From Schistocephalus solidus (Eukaryota; Platyhelminthes; Cestoda; Diphyllobothriidea; Diphyllobothriidae): a stretch of 64,000 nucleotides of DNA. Positions within the stretch are counted from its first letter, which is position 1, and each line of letters starts with the position of its first letter. Shown one piece after another: positions 8,575-20,215 of this stretch. The stretch covers positions 369,457-433,456 of the forward strand of contig WEDG01002553.1 of assembly GCA_017591395.1 (NCBI GenBank). The letters run 5' to 3'. The notes beneath the pieces are model-generated. The model saw only the letters and a program-made list of their open reading frames with translations. It was not told the origin of the DNA and searched no databases. A program made the translations under genes and the position numbers.

Positions 8575-8577
<3 letters not shown>

Positions 8578-8935
8578 TCAAAATTCGAGGTCTCGATATA
8601 TTATCGCGTTCATCATCTCCCGATGAAGACAAAGAAGATGAGGGGTGAATTCATGGACCAAATTGCATTTGTACTGACGTTTCGAAAGCCTTCCCGCTTC
8701 CCTCATCAGAGTATAGTGCTAGCTGCTCGTGGTGGTCTTGAGTTAGTCAGTCTTGCCGCGTGCCTCGTATTATATTCATGGTGGACGAGTGAACTTTGAC
8801 CTGCCCGTTCGCTGCTGACTTCCTTAGACCTCCCCGATGCCGAACGCCGGCGGGCTCGCGTTACCGCTGTCCCCTTTGGAACCGTCGTAGGTTTAGGCAT
8901 GGTATCGTGCCTGTTGGCCTCCCCCACGTCAATCA
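8575..8935 (-). mobile_element. 3' end of PLE-C (minus strand)
   Basis: On the minus strand an open frame (8927-8706, 73 codons, Arg/Ser-rich and low-complexity) ends at a TGA that overlaps the hammerhead core, followed by a noncoding tail to about 8575. The hammerhead with GAAACGTCAGTA is of the type known from Penelope-like elements, and the same GAAACGTCAGG words end PLE-B. No RT or endonuclease motif was seen in this part; the PLE assignment rests on the ribozyme and tail. Confidence 0.5.
8672..8713 (-). ncRNA. Hammerhead ribozyme motif, PLE type
   Basis: Minus strand: TACT, core CTGATGA, stem II GGAAGC/GCTTTC (with one extra G on the 5' side and a C before GAAA), GAAA, palindrome ACGT with cleavage triplet GUC, then AGTA. 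Stem I is four pairs, UACU/AGUA. Core CUGAUGAG...CGAAA agrees fully with the consensus. Confidence 0.72.
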
Positions 8936-9944
8936 GCGGACTGATCAGTCGTTGCTGCTCTTGTGCGTTTTTTTCCGTTTCGCGGGCACATTGGTGAGAC
9001 CGTGCTTGATTTTGGTCATGTGGCCTCCGGCCTCCAGTAGCATTACTAGTGTATGCCTACAACGGACCGCGTGGTAGATGCGCTGAACCAACATGGGGTT
9101 AGATCAGGGCAAGATACGCCTTATCGGGATGGCACGCCTGGGCGCAGGCTCGAGCTGAGCTAGGCATATTCGTCCAATCCCTGTACCAGATGACTGACTG
9201 GCTGGGACCGTGGACTGGAGCCTTTGAGAGAGAAGGGAGGATGATTTCGACTCTGCGCACTCCATCCGAATGGCATTTAGCGCCTTTTCCTCGGTAGGAA
9301 CAATACGACGCGCATTTAAACTACCACGCTGCGCGAAAAGCCATGGCATGGAAGGTTGCCACCTGACGGGCTAACTTGGTCCTCCCAGGACAAAGAGTGG
9401 GGCTTCAATGTCTCCTTGTTTGTATGAGCTCTGTGTCACTCTGTGCCGTTTCAGATGGTAGACTTGTAGAACTTTTCGGTTATTAACTGATTCTAAAACA
9501 TGTGTAATATCCGGACCAACACGTGGTTGAATTGAAGGCTGTACCATGACGCCTAACCGGGCAACACGGTACGTTAATCTTCTACTGTCCAGTAGGAAAA
9601 TACGTTAAATAACAATAGAAATGTACACATTTCCCTGAGGGCGAATAAGAACTAACGGTTCAAATGTTCATTAAAAAGTACGCAATATTTGAATGTTTCT
9701 GCGGTTGTACAGCGAACCCTTTCTGCTCTAAAACATTGTTTGACTTCTGGACGCGTAACTTACTCCGTTATGAGCAGGGGATCTACTATGGGCTCAATGG
9801 CTTGTATAACGTTATTATCCTATGCTAGGCATAAGATGGTTTGAACTTCTTAAATGGCCAGATTATTTTCTTCTGGCTATCCTAATAAAAAGCCTAATTT
9901 CTAAACTACCCCGTGCCTAACACATAATTTTTCCTTTCTTTCAG
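8936..9944. other. Unassigned interval before first cadherin exon
   Basis: Possibly the 5' continuation of minus-strand PLE-C up to about 9350 (moderately GC-rich, with an 81-codon open frame at 9349-9104 that has no motif I recognise). From 9400 to 9944 it is AT-rich and reads as intron ending in a good acceptor, TTCCTTTCTTTCAG, at 9944. Confidence 0.35.
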
Positions 9945-11153
9945 GTGTGATAACTGAGAATTCTTCGGTTCCTGTGCGGCTGGCTTACATTCAGGCTCGG
10001 GATCCAGATTTTGGTGGAAGAGACCGAGTCGACTGCACTGTACTCGATAATTCGAACCTCTCCCTAAGGCGCCTGACGCCGACGGATGACCACAGGCCTC
10101 CGCTCGGTGATGGCTACCCAGTCAACAACGATTTTCCTCCTCAGCCTGGAGGCCCCGATCGATAGAGAGACTACACAGATGCTTGTGGCCCGGATCCACT
10201 GCACCGACGAGGCAAAAAACCCATCTGACAAACTCATCCGCATTCGCGTGTTGGATATCAACGATGAAGCTCCCACCTTCCTTTGGCCAATTTTCTACTT
10301 TTCTGTGAAGGAGAATCGCAAATTAAACTCAGGAGGACGGGCAGCACAGAACAGTACCAGCAAGATCCTACAGGGCTATCGAATAGGACGAGTGATTGCA
10401 TACGATCGAGATCAGGGTGACAATGCCAACATCATGTATCAACTTCTGCCCCAGCTTGAAATCAGCCAGCCGGTCGGACGACCCAGTTTTCTGCCCCAAC
10501 CCGACAGTCCTAGGGATCTTTTTATGCACAAAGCTACTGATCTCTTCCAGATGGACTCATTCACGGGTGAATTATTTGCCTTACGGTCATTCGATGCTGA
10601 GCAAATAGAGATGATAAAGTTTCAGGTTATCGCAGTGGATCAGCCAACGGCTCCAGACTCTATTTCACACACTGGCACAGCAAGTGTTCACGTGAGGATA
10701 GTCGATGTCAACGACTGGTCTCCCATTTTCTTCAAAACTAACGACAAAGAGTTCACTGCAGTTGGTTACAGCATTAATGACAGTGATGGAATTACCCTGG
10801 TGGACTCCTATGTCTTTTCGGTGCCGGAGAACAAGCCTGCTTATACAATCGTCGGTAGGATCGGTGTGCTGGATCCCGATGTCAGCTTTTGGGCGAATGC
10901 AAATACCACGCTGGAAGGCTCTGGGTCAAAAAACCCACATCTGCCCCGTATAAGTCTTCGATTTGCCTCGGATACCTCGACGCATATCAAGGATGCATTT
11001 AGTATCCACACCACCACTGGCCAAATTCGGACGGTCCACCCTCTGGATAGAGAGACCTATGCCAATTACAGTTTCTCAATAGTTGCTACTGACAAGGGTT
11101 CGGAGGACAGACTCTCCAGGACTTCGACAGTTGCCGTGACTGTCATAGTTGAG
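9945..11153 (+). CDS. Protocadherin-like receptor, exon with three EC repeats
   Basis: First visible exon of the + strand cadherin gene. It follows TTTCTTTCAG|GT, enters in mid-codon (two bases complete a codon begun upstream) and ends GTT GAG|GTTAGT. It encodes about 402 residues of extracellular cadherin repeats. The first repeat has RDPD and ends DINDEAPTF; the second has YDRD and ends DVNDWSPIFF; the third has PENK, LDPD and LDRET and runs to the exon end, its DENDNNP supplied by the next exon. These are calcium-binding motifs of the superfamily. One extra T in the run 10132-10135 shifts the frame: 9947-10134 and 10131-11153 read in different frames, and removing one base restores a normal repeat. 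It is probably an assembly error or allelic indel. Confidence 0.92.
10132..10135 (+). other. Single-base frameshift in EC repeat coding sequence
   Basis: Cadherin sequence is in frame 2 up to VNND and in frame 0 from FLLSLEAPIDRE onward; both sides are typical EC repeat. The join is at TTTT, where one T is surplus. Confidence 0.85.
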
Positions 11154-14074
11154 GTTAGTTGGTATATTTGGTGTGCGACGATTTTCTGGGTTTGTAGGGA
11201 GGGTAGTCACGTCGATGCAGTAGGCGTCTTACCAAGGCTCACGGAACGAAAGCTCCTCTTGAATCACAATTTTGATGCATGCGCCCTTGAACCGTGAGAA
11301 CGGTAGCATTAGTACCTGGTTAACTGTGTCAACTGTCTGTGGAACCTGAAGCGAGTAGTCATTTGGACTCAACAGTGCAGGCCAACTTCTGTGAATTGTC
11401 TGGTTTTGTCTTTGAAAAAAAATAGGCATACTGTAGCAGAAGTTGGCAGGGACTATCCACTGGATCACCCCCTGAACCCTACCTCCTCTCTAGTGGCATT
11501 TGTCTAGTCTTCCCATGGGATCGCGAGGGAGTGTAGAATCAATGCTGTGCGAGGCTCTGACAGCAAATAAAAGAAAGACCAATTTCTCCGGTCACCCGGC
11601 AGTGTTTGTCTCCGCTAATCAAGATAAATGATCGACCAGGGTGAGATATGAATAACCGATGGCTAGGAACGATCCACGTAGAGTCTAGCCGATTTCCTGT
11701 TTGCGGTTATGAGAAACGTTATAATGTGGTATATTGCCTAACACCACTTCGAGTGGAATGACGCCATGGCTGTCCTTCTTAACGTGGCTTTTCTAAGAAT
11801 TCTTGTGTTTGAGAGCATTTGAATGATCGAAGGCTAAAGAGATAACAGAAAATAATGAAAGCCAGTTCCAGTACATTTTGACTTGGCAAATTCGGCGTTA
11901 GACATTGTCCCCATCTCAACTGTAGTAATTTTGACCTACCTGACAGGTCTGCCGGAACAAAATGTGCATGGGAAAAGATAGTAGTTGATGCTGAGGCATA
12001 CTTACTTTTGATAATCCAGTTCAGAGTTAGAACATTGTCCCTTGCGAAGGGACGTCTTATCGATAACGAGAGACTGATTACAGACTATACTGGGGTCATG
12101 TAGCTTTCTAAAATAGCCTACTCTATGGAACTGTTTGTAGCATATTTCCTAAAAAGCAAATGTGAACTTATCGCTAACAGTCACTAAATATGATTAACGA
12201 AAGTATCTTCACGATAAATGACATAGGCGTCTTCTGTCTGACTCAATGATAACGGCGAAGGCATAATGTTGGTGAACCCCTCATGTGTGCTGTGCCGAAG
12301 AACAAGCCCATATAGTCACCGCTGTCTGGTTAGAAGCGAACATACTACTTATATTTTTTGGTTTCGCTGAGTTCCGACACAGGACTACGATGGACTGAAG
12401 TTCCTTATCTCCGTTTCTGGCGAGGTATGATATTTTTGCGCCTTCCTAGAATGCAGGACAATCCTGCATGAATTTTACGTTGGGTTCCGGATGTGAATAT
12501 GGATTAAGCAGCTTAATGATGCGCAGGTGATAGCGGCAGCTCCAATTTATCTTTTTTTGGATTATAAGAGTTACTTAACTGCCTGCCAAAACAATATCCA
12601 CGTGAGGTGTCAGAACTTACTTTACACCAGTAATGTTGGTCCCGCATTGCTTCTTAATTCCCTAAAAAGTAATTTGTGGGCATGAGGCAACTTCTTCGGA
12701 ACAATCTTTTCAGATTCTGCGTAAAAGTGTATACGAAGCTCAGAGTTAACATCCACTAGCTTCAATTGAATGACCATGTTTAAGGCTGGTGTTAACCATA
12801 GGCAGTTAGTTACATATGTATATTTTGTTCACTTGGTATGCTCTCTGCATTTAGCTAGGGATTTAAAAGTGGTCCTTTGGAAAGAAAACTGTTCGGGCTA
12901 CTTTTTTTGAAGCAATTGTGATAAGTGAGCTGATGCAGGAACTAAATTCAGTCTTCGAGTTGTTCAAAGATTATGTAGAATAGAAAAAATCCGGGGAGTT
13001 TGAACCCCTTAAGGAATTAACAAGAGGCCGAACATGCCTTATATACGATTAAAATGCCCGACGAATATTCGTAAATTTTGACAGTTTTCACTTAAGAAAG
13101 CTTGTTACCACATATGTCGCTGTGTAGAAAGATGCGTTTGAGGCTCCTTTGTGGTCATTCTTGCGACAAAGATTAAACGACCTACCACGTGACCACACAT
13201 GCATCAGGCTGCAAATTATTTAAACCAGTGAAATTAATAACTTCGTGTGCTTCTTGCATAAACGGTCACTTAAAAAATATTACAAATTAATGGTAACTTT
13301 CAGCATCAGTCCCTGGTTTCATTATCCGGAAAACGAACCTAACAAATTTTTCCTGACAGTCAACTTCATTGCAAGCCGCCTTTTTTTAAGGAAGCAGCCA
13401 CGCTTATTGACTAATACCGCCGAGTATTCTGAAAAGCGCTAAATTTACCGTACTTCATGTACTTAGCTGAAAAAGGGGTAGCTATTGTCGTTCATTGGAT
13501 GTTTTGCTTTACCAAAGTGCTCGCCCCATAATGAAATTAAAATGAAAAATAATGCAAATGTAATTGCGACTAACCTCTCTACCTGTTTTTGTATTTGACG
13601 AAAACGTATTTTTTGCTTTTATTTACCACCTTCTCTATGCTCTGCTTTCTATTTACTTTCCCCTACTGGTCATCATTGATCAGCAGGCAATAACCATACC
13701 CAGAGATTCCTTTCCATTTCAGTATATTACTTGAGCGTTATTTGGTAGTCTTCCCCTGTTTATGAAGTTCAATTTTATTTACCGAACCTTAGATAACTTC
13801 TTAACCAGTAGCTGAACTTTGAACAGTAGCTCATAATTCACGCTGAGTTTATTTCTGAATCTAGATCATCTACATCGGTAATATTTTCCTTAGGGGAAGA
13901 CGTCCGGTTTTCCAATGCATGGTGGGACTGACGAAGCTAATTCTAAAAGCCGGTTTCCAAAAGTTGGTACTTATCATCAACCTACCTGCGCCTGGCGGAA
14001 TTTATATTCTGAGAAACTGAAGATGCTCACCGGAACACATTTGTATTGTTGTTGACGGTTCGAAGAGCTTGGTC

Positions 14075-14246
14075 AGCTCTCCACTGTCTCAGCGTTTAAT
14101 ATCAAAGGTCGATCAGAAATTTAAATGACTGACCGAATTAGTCGGATTTGAACTGATCGATTTTCCTCTGTTCCACTGTCTTGGCCTTTTGACCGATGTT
14201 TGTAGAGCTTCACGGCCGCTGGCGTTACGCATCGTGAACTACATGG
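14075..14246 (+). repeat. Left arm of diverged inverted repeat
   Basis: Reverse-complementary to 14438-14608 with roughly three quarters of bases shared by eye. Read on the + strand it encodes a segment resembling SQRLISKVDQKFK, then a stop. Confidence 0.6.
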
Positions 14247-14437
14247 AAGCTGCTTGTAAGTCCGCATGTTCTTCGTGTGGGTTCATCCCGGTACTACAGT
14301 CTCCCGTAGTTCTGACGTTCGGTCTTTTTGTATGTAATGATACAGGACTAGATGCTCACACAGAATATAAGAAAGGCGAGCGAACACGACCCTGCGATGA
14401 ACCCACCCAAAGAGCATACATATGTACAACCATCTTC

Positions 14438-14608
14438 CATTGAGGTGACGATACGTAACTTCAGCGGCCGCCAAGTTCAACAAGCACCGGCTAAAATGCC
14501 GAGACAGCGAAATATGAACGAAATCGACCAGTCCAAGACCGATTATTTCGGCCAATCTTTTAAATTGTTGATCGATTTTTAGCAGTAGACGCTGTGAAAA
14601 GGGACACC
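14438..14608 (-). repeat. Right arm of diverged inverted repeat, open on minus strand
   Basis: On the minus strand this lies in an open frame of 117 codons (14636-14283) containing SQRLLLKIDQQFKRLAEIIG. The same peptide pattern occurs in the left arm on the opposite strand. I do not recognise the protein; it may derive from a mobile element ORF. Confidence 0.55.
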
Positions 14609-15049
14609 TGACCATGATCCTCAACATTTCAGCCACACTACAAATCTGTTCTGGTGAGAAACTTCAGTTTCTCCGATTATACCCCCGGAACTCTCATCTT
14701 TGAATATCTGGCATTGCTACCACAATTTAAGCGGTAGGGGTGGGGTGTGCTTTGAAAACAGCTTTCTACGGGGGAATTGTGAGTTGCTATTTAAAAAGGT
14801 GCCTGTAGGGAATATATCTTTACCTATCTTGTACGGCAGTAGGAATAACACTGTTTGGCATCTTCGTGGCAAGCCGTAATCTTGGTTCGTCATAATCCGC
14901 CGTACTGCGTGCAATTTCATAACCTTCTGTTCCCGTAGCGCCTTCGGCCCCTGCGTGTTTGCGCATCGCTTCTGTGGGGTTTTTATTGCATAACCGCAGT
15001 GTTACGTTAAGTTGAAAGCTGAAGCGTGTATGCGAACCATTCAAAAACA

Positions 15050-15370
15050 GAGGTACCTTCGCGTTCTTGGCGGGAACGAGAACCAAGAGGAGGAGGCGAG
15101 CAAGCGCGCCGGGCGGACATCGAAACAGGCGGACCCGGCAATGCGCGCGCCGTCCTGTGACTCACATGCAACCCTCGCACGTGCGATACACGCGCATTCA
15201 CCACCACAAACGGCGCCCGGCCAGGCGTTTGCCTCGTTTTCGACCGGATTGCGCTGGGTAAATTTGTGGCCTCATTTCGACGGCGTGTGTGCCAGTGTTC
15301 ATGGACGTCGGGTGGTCAACGAGGGGGGGGGGGGCACGTTGCTGCGCTCGTTGGTCGCTTCTTGCGCAAA
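15050..15370. promoter_or_regulatory. CpG-rich intronic block
   Basis: A sharp GC and CpG peak in an AT-rich intron, with a run of 12 G at 15323-15334. Open frames here come from base composition. It could be a CpG island acting as an internal promoter, or an inserted GC-rich repeat; there is no evident TATA box or gene start. Confidence 0.3.
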
Positions 15371-18300
15371 CAGTGTATTTGCGTTAGCAACATGGAGGCA
15401 TCGTGGGTCGTTGTTAGGTCCTTTTATTTGTCTTTCAGACCATTTATAGAAATCCAACACCGATGACGAGCCGAGCCCAAAACACTTGTTCATAATTCTG
15501 TGGCAAGTCAAATTCTCCTGGTTTTCTTAAACCCCACTTCCATTTATTATGCTTACATAGTACGCATTAGGTACCCAGCTCCACTAATGTCCTAACAGGA
15601 CCTAGTCGAAAAAATGCCGCTAGAAGTACAGCAATAGGTCTAGCGTTCGCATCTCTGTCTATTTATTTACAGTACGGGTAGCTAGTTTACCAGAAGTAAT
15701 GTCACTGAGCCAATTCTCGATATCGAACAGCCGAGAACAGCGGATGATATAGGCTCATTCACACAGGTTATAGGAAGCACGATTGTAGCCCTTCTCGGCG
15801 GATCAGTTTTGTTGTCTTGCTGAGATAAATATTGGCGCAGACTGAGTGGACTGAGACGAAAATATTGTGGTTTCGTGCTTGAGTGCTGCATGGGGTTCAA
15901 CGGCCTGATTCTCACATTATTATTTCGCCTCCCGTGTATATTAAGCCATTTTGCTGTTTGCAGCGGATCTGTGCCTTTACGGGGCTCTGGTCCAAGGCAG
16001 AGACAATCTTTTCGATGACCTTCAAAAAGGCCGTGCGCGTAGTCTTTTCTAAAAACCAATTTATTACTCCCAAATGAACGGCACATGAACCTCAAATCTG
16101 AAAAAAAACTCTGGTTAAGGAGCAAATCGATCTACAGTCAGTAAAGGGGAAGTTTATGATTGTAGAAGTAAATATTTTGCCCAAATGACAAGTGCAATGA
16201 ACCGAACTACTCAACTGCACTGTTACCTGCCGGAAAAGATTAAGGTAGATTAAGTGAATATGCGTAAGGAAAAGTATTGTCCAGACTCCCTGATAAGCAT
16301 TACTCTTCTTACCCTACACTGATTAGTTCTCCTAGTAGACATTCCTCGCTGTATTAAGGTGTTAAGCTAACTTCTAAAAACGTCTTTACTGCATCTTTTC
16401 CCAGTAACCATCATCAATTTGACAAAATCTTAGACAATTCAAGAAAATATTGACCCACGAATGCATGGTTTGAAAGATAATATTGCACTTTCGTAGTCTT
16501 TCGACGTCTCCTGTTGTTCTCCATTCAAAATGTGGAAAAGGGCCGTGCCTAAAAAAAATTTCTTAAAAAGTGAAAGTTACTTATCAAAGGAAAGTATGAG
16601 TACAAGTGAATATTCACGTACTCGATACAGAGTACAGCTGAGTGCAGGACATTTTTCCTTAAATTTTAACGTTGTCAGTCCTGGTTGTTTTAGCATACAT
16701 GGCAGATTCGCCTCCAAAGGCTTCCTCAACGACTATTGATAAATTTAAGGACTTCGTTCGTGGGCGTGATAAGAGTGGTCCTTTGGCTACCAGACCCATT
16801 GTTTTATTCTCCTTGTAACACCGAGCCTGATTAATCGGTCTTTCAATAGATGGATTTGATTTAAACTGATCCGACATTTAGAGGATATGTCTTTCCATAG
16901 CTGATACTTTAAAAAACTGAAAAGCTTGAGACGTAGGTCAGCCCTTGACCCGGTTTAAACGAGTCATATGTAAGGCCCATTATTGAAAGTAGTTAAAACT
17001 TTGCTTAAATTGTATTGTTTGAACGCTTACTCACCTATGCCACCAAAGAGTCCCTGAGTTTCGGCGCATAGTATAGTACGCTCCCTTAGTACGTGTAAAA
17101 AATTGAAAGAAATCAACTTTGACCACCGCCAGTGTTTCTGTAAACTTGTTCATCTAAAGCATCAAGGAAACCTGCAAATAATGGTTTCTGGATCTGTTGA
17201 GTACATGTAATCGATGTATTCAAGATAGGTGTGCGCTGTTTTTCAATTTGCATCGAAGTGCTCACGGAAAAATGGGTATTTGCATTCAAATAATTTTTCA
17301 CCGTGCCATTACTGCACAATGAGTAAGACTGCCGGCAGTTCGGCAATTTATTTTGTACAAAGCAAAATGCTGCCTCAGGTTGAGATCGTCAGCTTTTCGA
17401 AAGTATCGGTGTACACCAGAAGTTCACGCAATAGTTTGAGATTGAAAATAGGCAGATCAAGGAGAAATTTCTATATAATAATTGAGGCAGCCAAGTTTGA
17501 TGGACGCACGTCTTCCAAACCGGTTATTTTGTCTCGAGGTAAGCTGAATTTTAGCCTCAGTGAAAGCCACACCGCAAGAGATTATTTATCGATAGACCTG
17601 GATGTAAGTGCAAACGCGTTATGATAAGGAAAATAGGCAGATTATTTAATTCCAACTGTTTGGTTAACTAAAGCAGAAAGGCAACCTTTCATGTATAGAT
17701 GCTTACCGGATAAAAAGACTATATAATTGGAGGAATTTAAGCATTCGACTTTGATTGAACCTGAGGAAGTTGGTAGAAGGTTACTTAACGTTAATAAACC
17801 ATTTTTCTCGGAGATTTTTATAGAAATTTTCGCAACCTTAAAAAGGAACTGTGAATCATCCGGCCGCTGTTTCATTTTGTCTTTCTTTCCAGGAGAACCG
17901 ATCTTACAGGACGTCCTATCGTTTGTTCTTTGGGATTAGGCAATTACTTGTACCTCTGTTTCGGATAAACGAGACAACTCAGCAAAACGCCTATTTGACA
18001 GTTTCTCGCCCAATTTTTAAGACCGTACAAGTCATAACACACCATCTCCGCTCCTGCCTTTCAGGTGGCTAAATTATTCACTGGGACTGCCACCGAACCA
18101 CCCGCATCTTAAAGTCCCCAATTTACTAATTTCACCGTATCTGCCACGTATATCGGTAAAGGCCATCTATGAGTGAGTCATACATACCTCCCCGACCTTA
18201 GTCTTCAGCAGTCTGTGACGATGATTGACAGTTCTGAGAGCTGCGAACCTCGTCTGACCTTTGACCTTTTGACAGGCACTAGTGCGTACGGGTGCAGGAT

Positions 18301-18499
18301 GCGGGCAGACGGTCGGGTCACCTGCTACACCACGTCCACTGCAGTGGCAGTCCTCGTTTAGGCAGTTTTGGTCAGCACCTCTCTGGGCTGTCAGTTAACT
18401 TTCATTCCTCTTCATATATCAAGCGTTCGTTTCTAAAACATCGTCCTTAGCCGATATGTTTGTTCTCTTTAGTCATTACGTATGCATATCTCATAGGAC

Positions 18500-18605
18500 C
18501 CAATTGTGAAAAATCCGGTGACCTCAGTTAGATTTGAAAGCATGCCAAGAAGGGCAGGACTTGAGCACAGTCAACAATCTAAGCATCTGAGCTACAAAGC
18601 TCCGA
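18500..18605 (-). repeat. tRNA-derived SINE fragment (second SINE family)
   Basis: Minus strand begins with box A-like GTAGCTCAGATGCTTAGA, continues to a box B-like region and ends in the tail GGATTTTTCACAATTGGG. The same tail words occur at 18800 (plus) and 43265 (minus), and a better box A at 30990 (minus). Confidence 0.5.
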
Positions 18606-18769
18606 CGGAGAGCCGCAAGTTTAACCACCTTAATGCCAAAGCAGCTGCTCAACCTACCGCAACTTATGGAATCAAGCAATTCAGGTAAATTAAGCTGACT
18701 GTCTAAGAAGGGTTTTCTAGGCAATCAATCTAGAATCCACCAGATGAATACCAGCCGCGCTTATTAATT

Positions 18770-18880
18770 GGAATGGGTTTGAATCCCACAGAAGCCACCG
18801 AGTTTTTCACAATTGGGTGAGGTGCTCTGTCATATCTGCAAAAACCACCTAGGTGGATAGTTATTGGCTCTGAAGATACC
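18770..18880 (+). repeat. SINE 3' part (second SINE family)
   Basis: A box B-like GGTTTGAATCCCACAG is followed by CCGAGTTTTTCACAATTGGG, matching the tail of the minus-strand copy at 18500-18605. The pair is arranged tail to tail across about 170 bp. Confidence 0.5.
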
Positions 18881-19854
18881 GAAAAACCCGGCACTCGCGT
18901 GTACTGCGGTGAAATTCCCTCACTAGAAGAGCTTATATGACTTCACAAGGGTTGAAAGGCAAATATATGTTTTCAGTCATTCCTAATCAGTCCACTATGA
19001 TTAAATGGAGAATGAACATGTGAACCGTGGACAGAGTTTATATGTGCCTCAGGGTGTAAGTTGCACTCCTCGTTCGCACGCCACCCGCATGACGGAGGTT
19101 GACATATTTTGCTCTTCGTCTAGATTTTAGAATGTGCATGTAAGTGAATAATTGACATAAAAACTCATTCAATCAAAGAGTGACGAGTGTTTGGCTGAAA
19201 GATTATGTGGAGCTTCCAAGGAACGGTGCAAATAGAGTCTGATCGAGAAAGCCCCTATCTACCGTGTGGAATAGATTCGACCAAAGGAGTTGTATCATAG
19301 AACGGTGGTTATCTATAAGAGGAGAAACTGTAGGCAGTTGCATTGCATCTTCTGAAAGAAAACCGTTCGGAATATCGGTAAACTCAGGTGGAAACAAGCA
19401 GTAAAGTCAAACTCCGTCTATACACAAAACTTAATGACGCTGTGTCTCAATCTACCCCCAGGGCACAATGGGGCTACCAAATAATAGGTTTTGAGAGGCT
19501 CGTCGAAACCGCAAGTATGTTTGGAATTGATTATCAATGGTAAAATGCCTAATCTAAATCTCCGTGGAATTCTCACAGTAGAGCAGCATGGGCAGTACCT
19601 GACCCTCATATTCATACTGCTGAAACGACACACTGAAAACGAGCTATGTCCAGTCTTTGATTATCAGTTTATGCTATTAGTGACTATCGCTGTTCGGTGC
19701 GTAGCAGCAGGAAGTTAGAATATTCCGCTAAAGCAAATTCTTGAAGATGGTCAACATTTCAGAGTAAAGCACCAAAATAGGAGGTATAATAACTTACAAA
19801 AAGACAATAATTTCTGTAATACCGAACATTATATTGTGTGAATTTTTCCAATAG

Positions 19855-20128
19855 GATGAAAACGACAACAATCCGGTATTTGTCCGACCAAGTCCAGTTA
19901 GTGGAAACACATATGAGCAAAGAGAACGCTCGTCTGCTTCTAGTACCCCAAGAGAAATCAGTAAAGTACCGAAACAGAGCGAAGCCATAGATGGAGATGA
20001 TACTGAGTCCTTCTCTGTGGATTCACAAGGACCAACCCCACCTGATAAGGATCAAATCCTGGTTGTGGCCGTCCAACGTGTGAGCATGCCCATGACAGGA
20101 GATGGCGAAGAGGCTCCTCTTCAAAACG
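19855..20128 (+). CDS. Protocadherin-like receptor, exon 2 of window
   Basis: Acceptor AATAG|GAT, donor AACG|GTAAGC. Its first residues DENDNNPVFVRP complete the third EC repeat's calcium motif interrupted by the intron, which fixes phase 0 at the 5' side. It then encodes a hydrophilic Ser/Glu/Pro-rich stretch and IVVAVQRVSM-like sequence (DQILVVAVQRV), the start of the last EC repeat. It ends one base into a codon (phase 1), and joining to 26490 gives an uninterrupted Gly-Asp-Ser-Asn-Gly. Confidence 0.92.
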
Positions 20129-20215
20129 GTAAGCCCTAGCAACGCTACTCCTCGTTGGCTCATTTTTATTTGGACTGCTTTAGAGTTGCGAAAATTCCCA
20201 TCTAAAGGATTCAGA

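Larger units (their letters stand above)
11154..19854 (+). other. Intron, 8.7 kb
   Basis: Donor GTTAGT at 11154, acceptor ATAG at 19851-19854. It contains a diverged inverted repeat (14075-14608), a CpG-rich block (15050-15370) and tRNA-like SINE pieces (18500-18605 and 18770-18880). 11300-14000 and 15700-18200 show nothing I can identify beyond AT-rich sequence and short frames without motifs. Confidence 0.75.

Noticed and set aside
10086..11297. A stand-alone 403-codon gene starting at 10086
   Set aside because: The first residues are out-of-frame translation upstream of the T-run frameshift, and the last 48 codons run into the intron past the donor at 11154. It is one exon of the cadherin gene.
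15682..16125. 147-codon minus-strand frame
   Set aside because: No domain, splice signals or repeat identity; a frame of this length can occur by chance in 64 kb.
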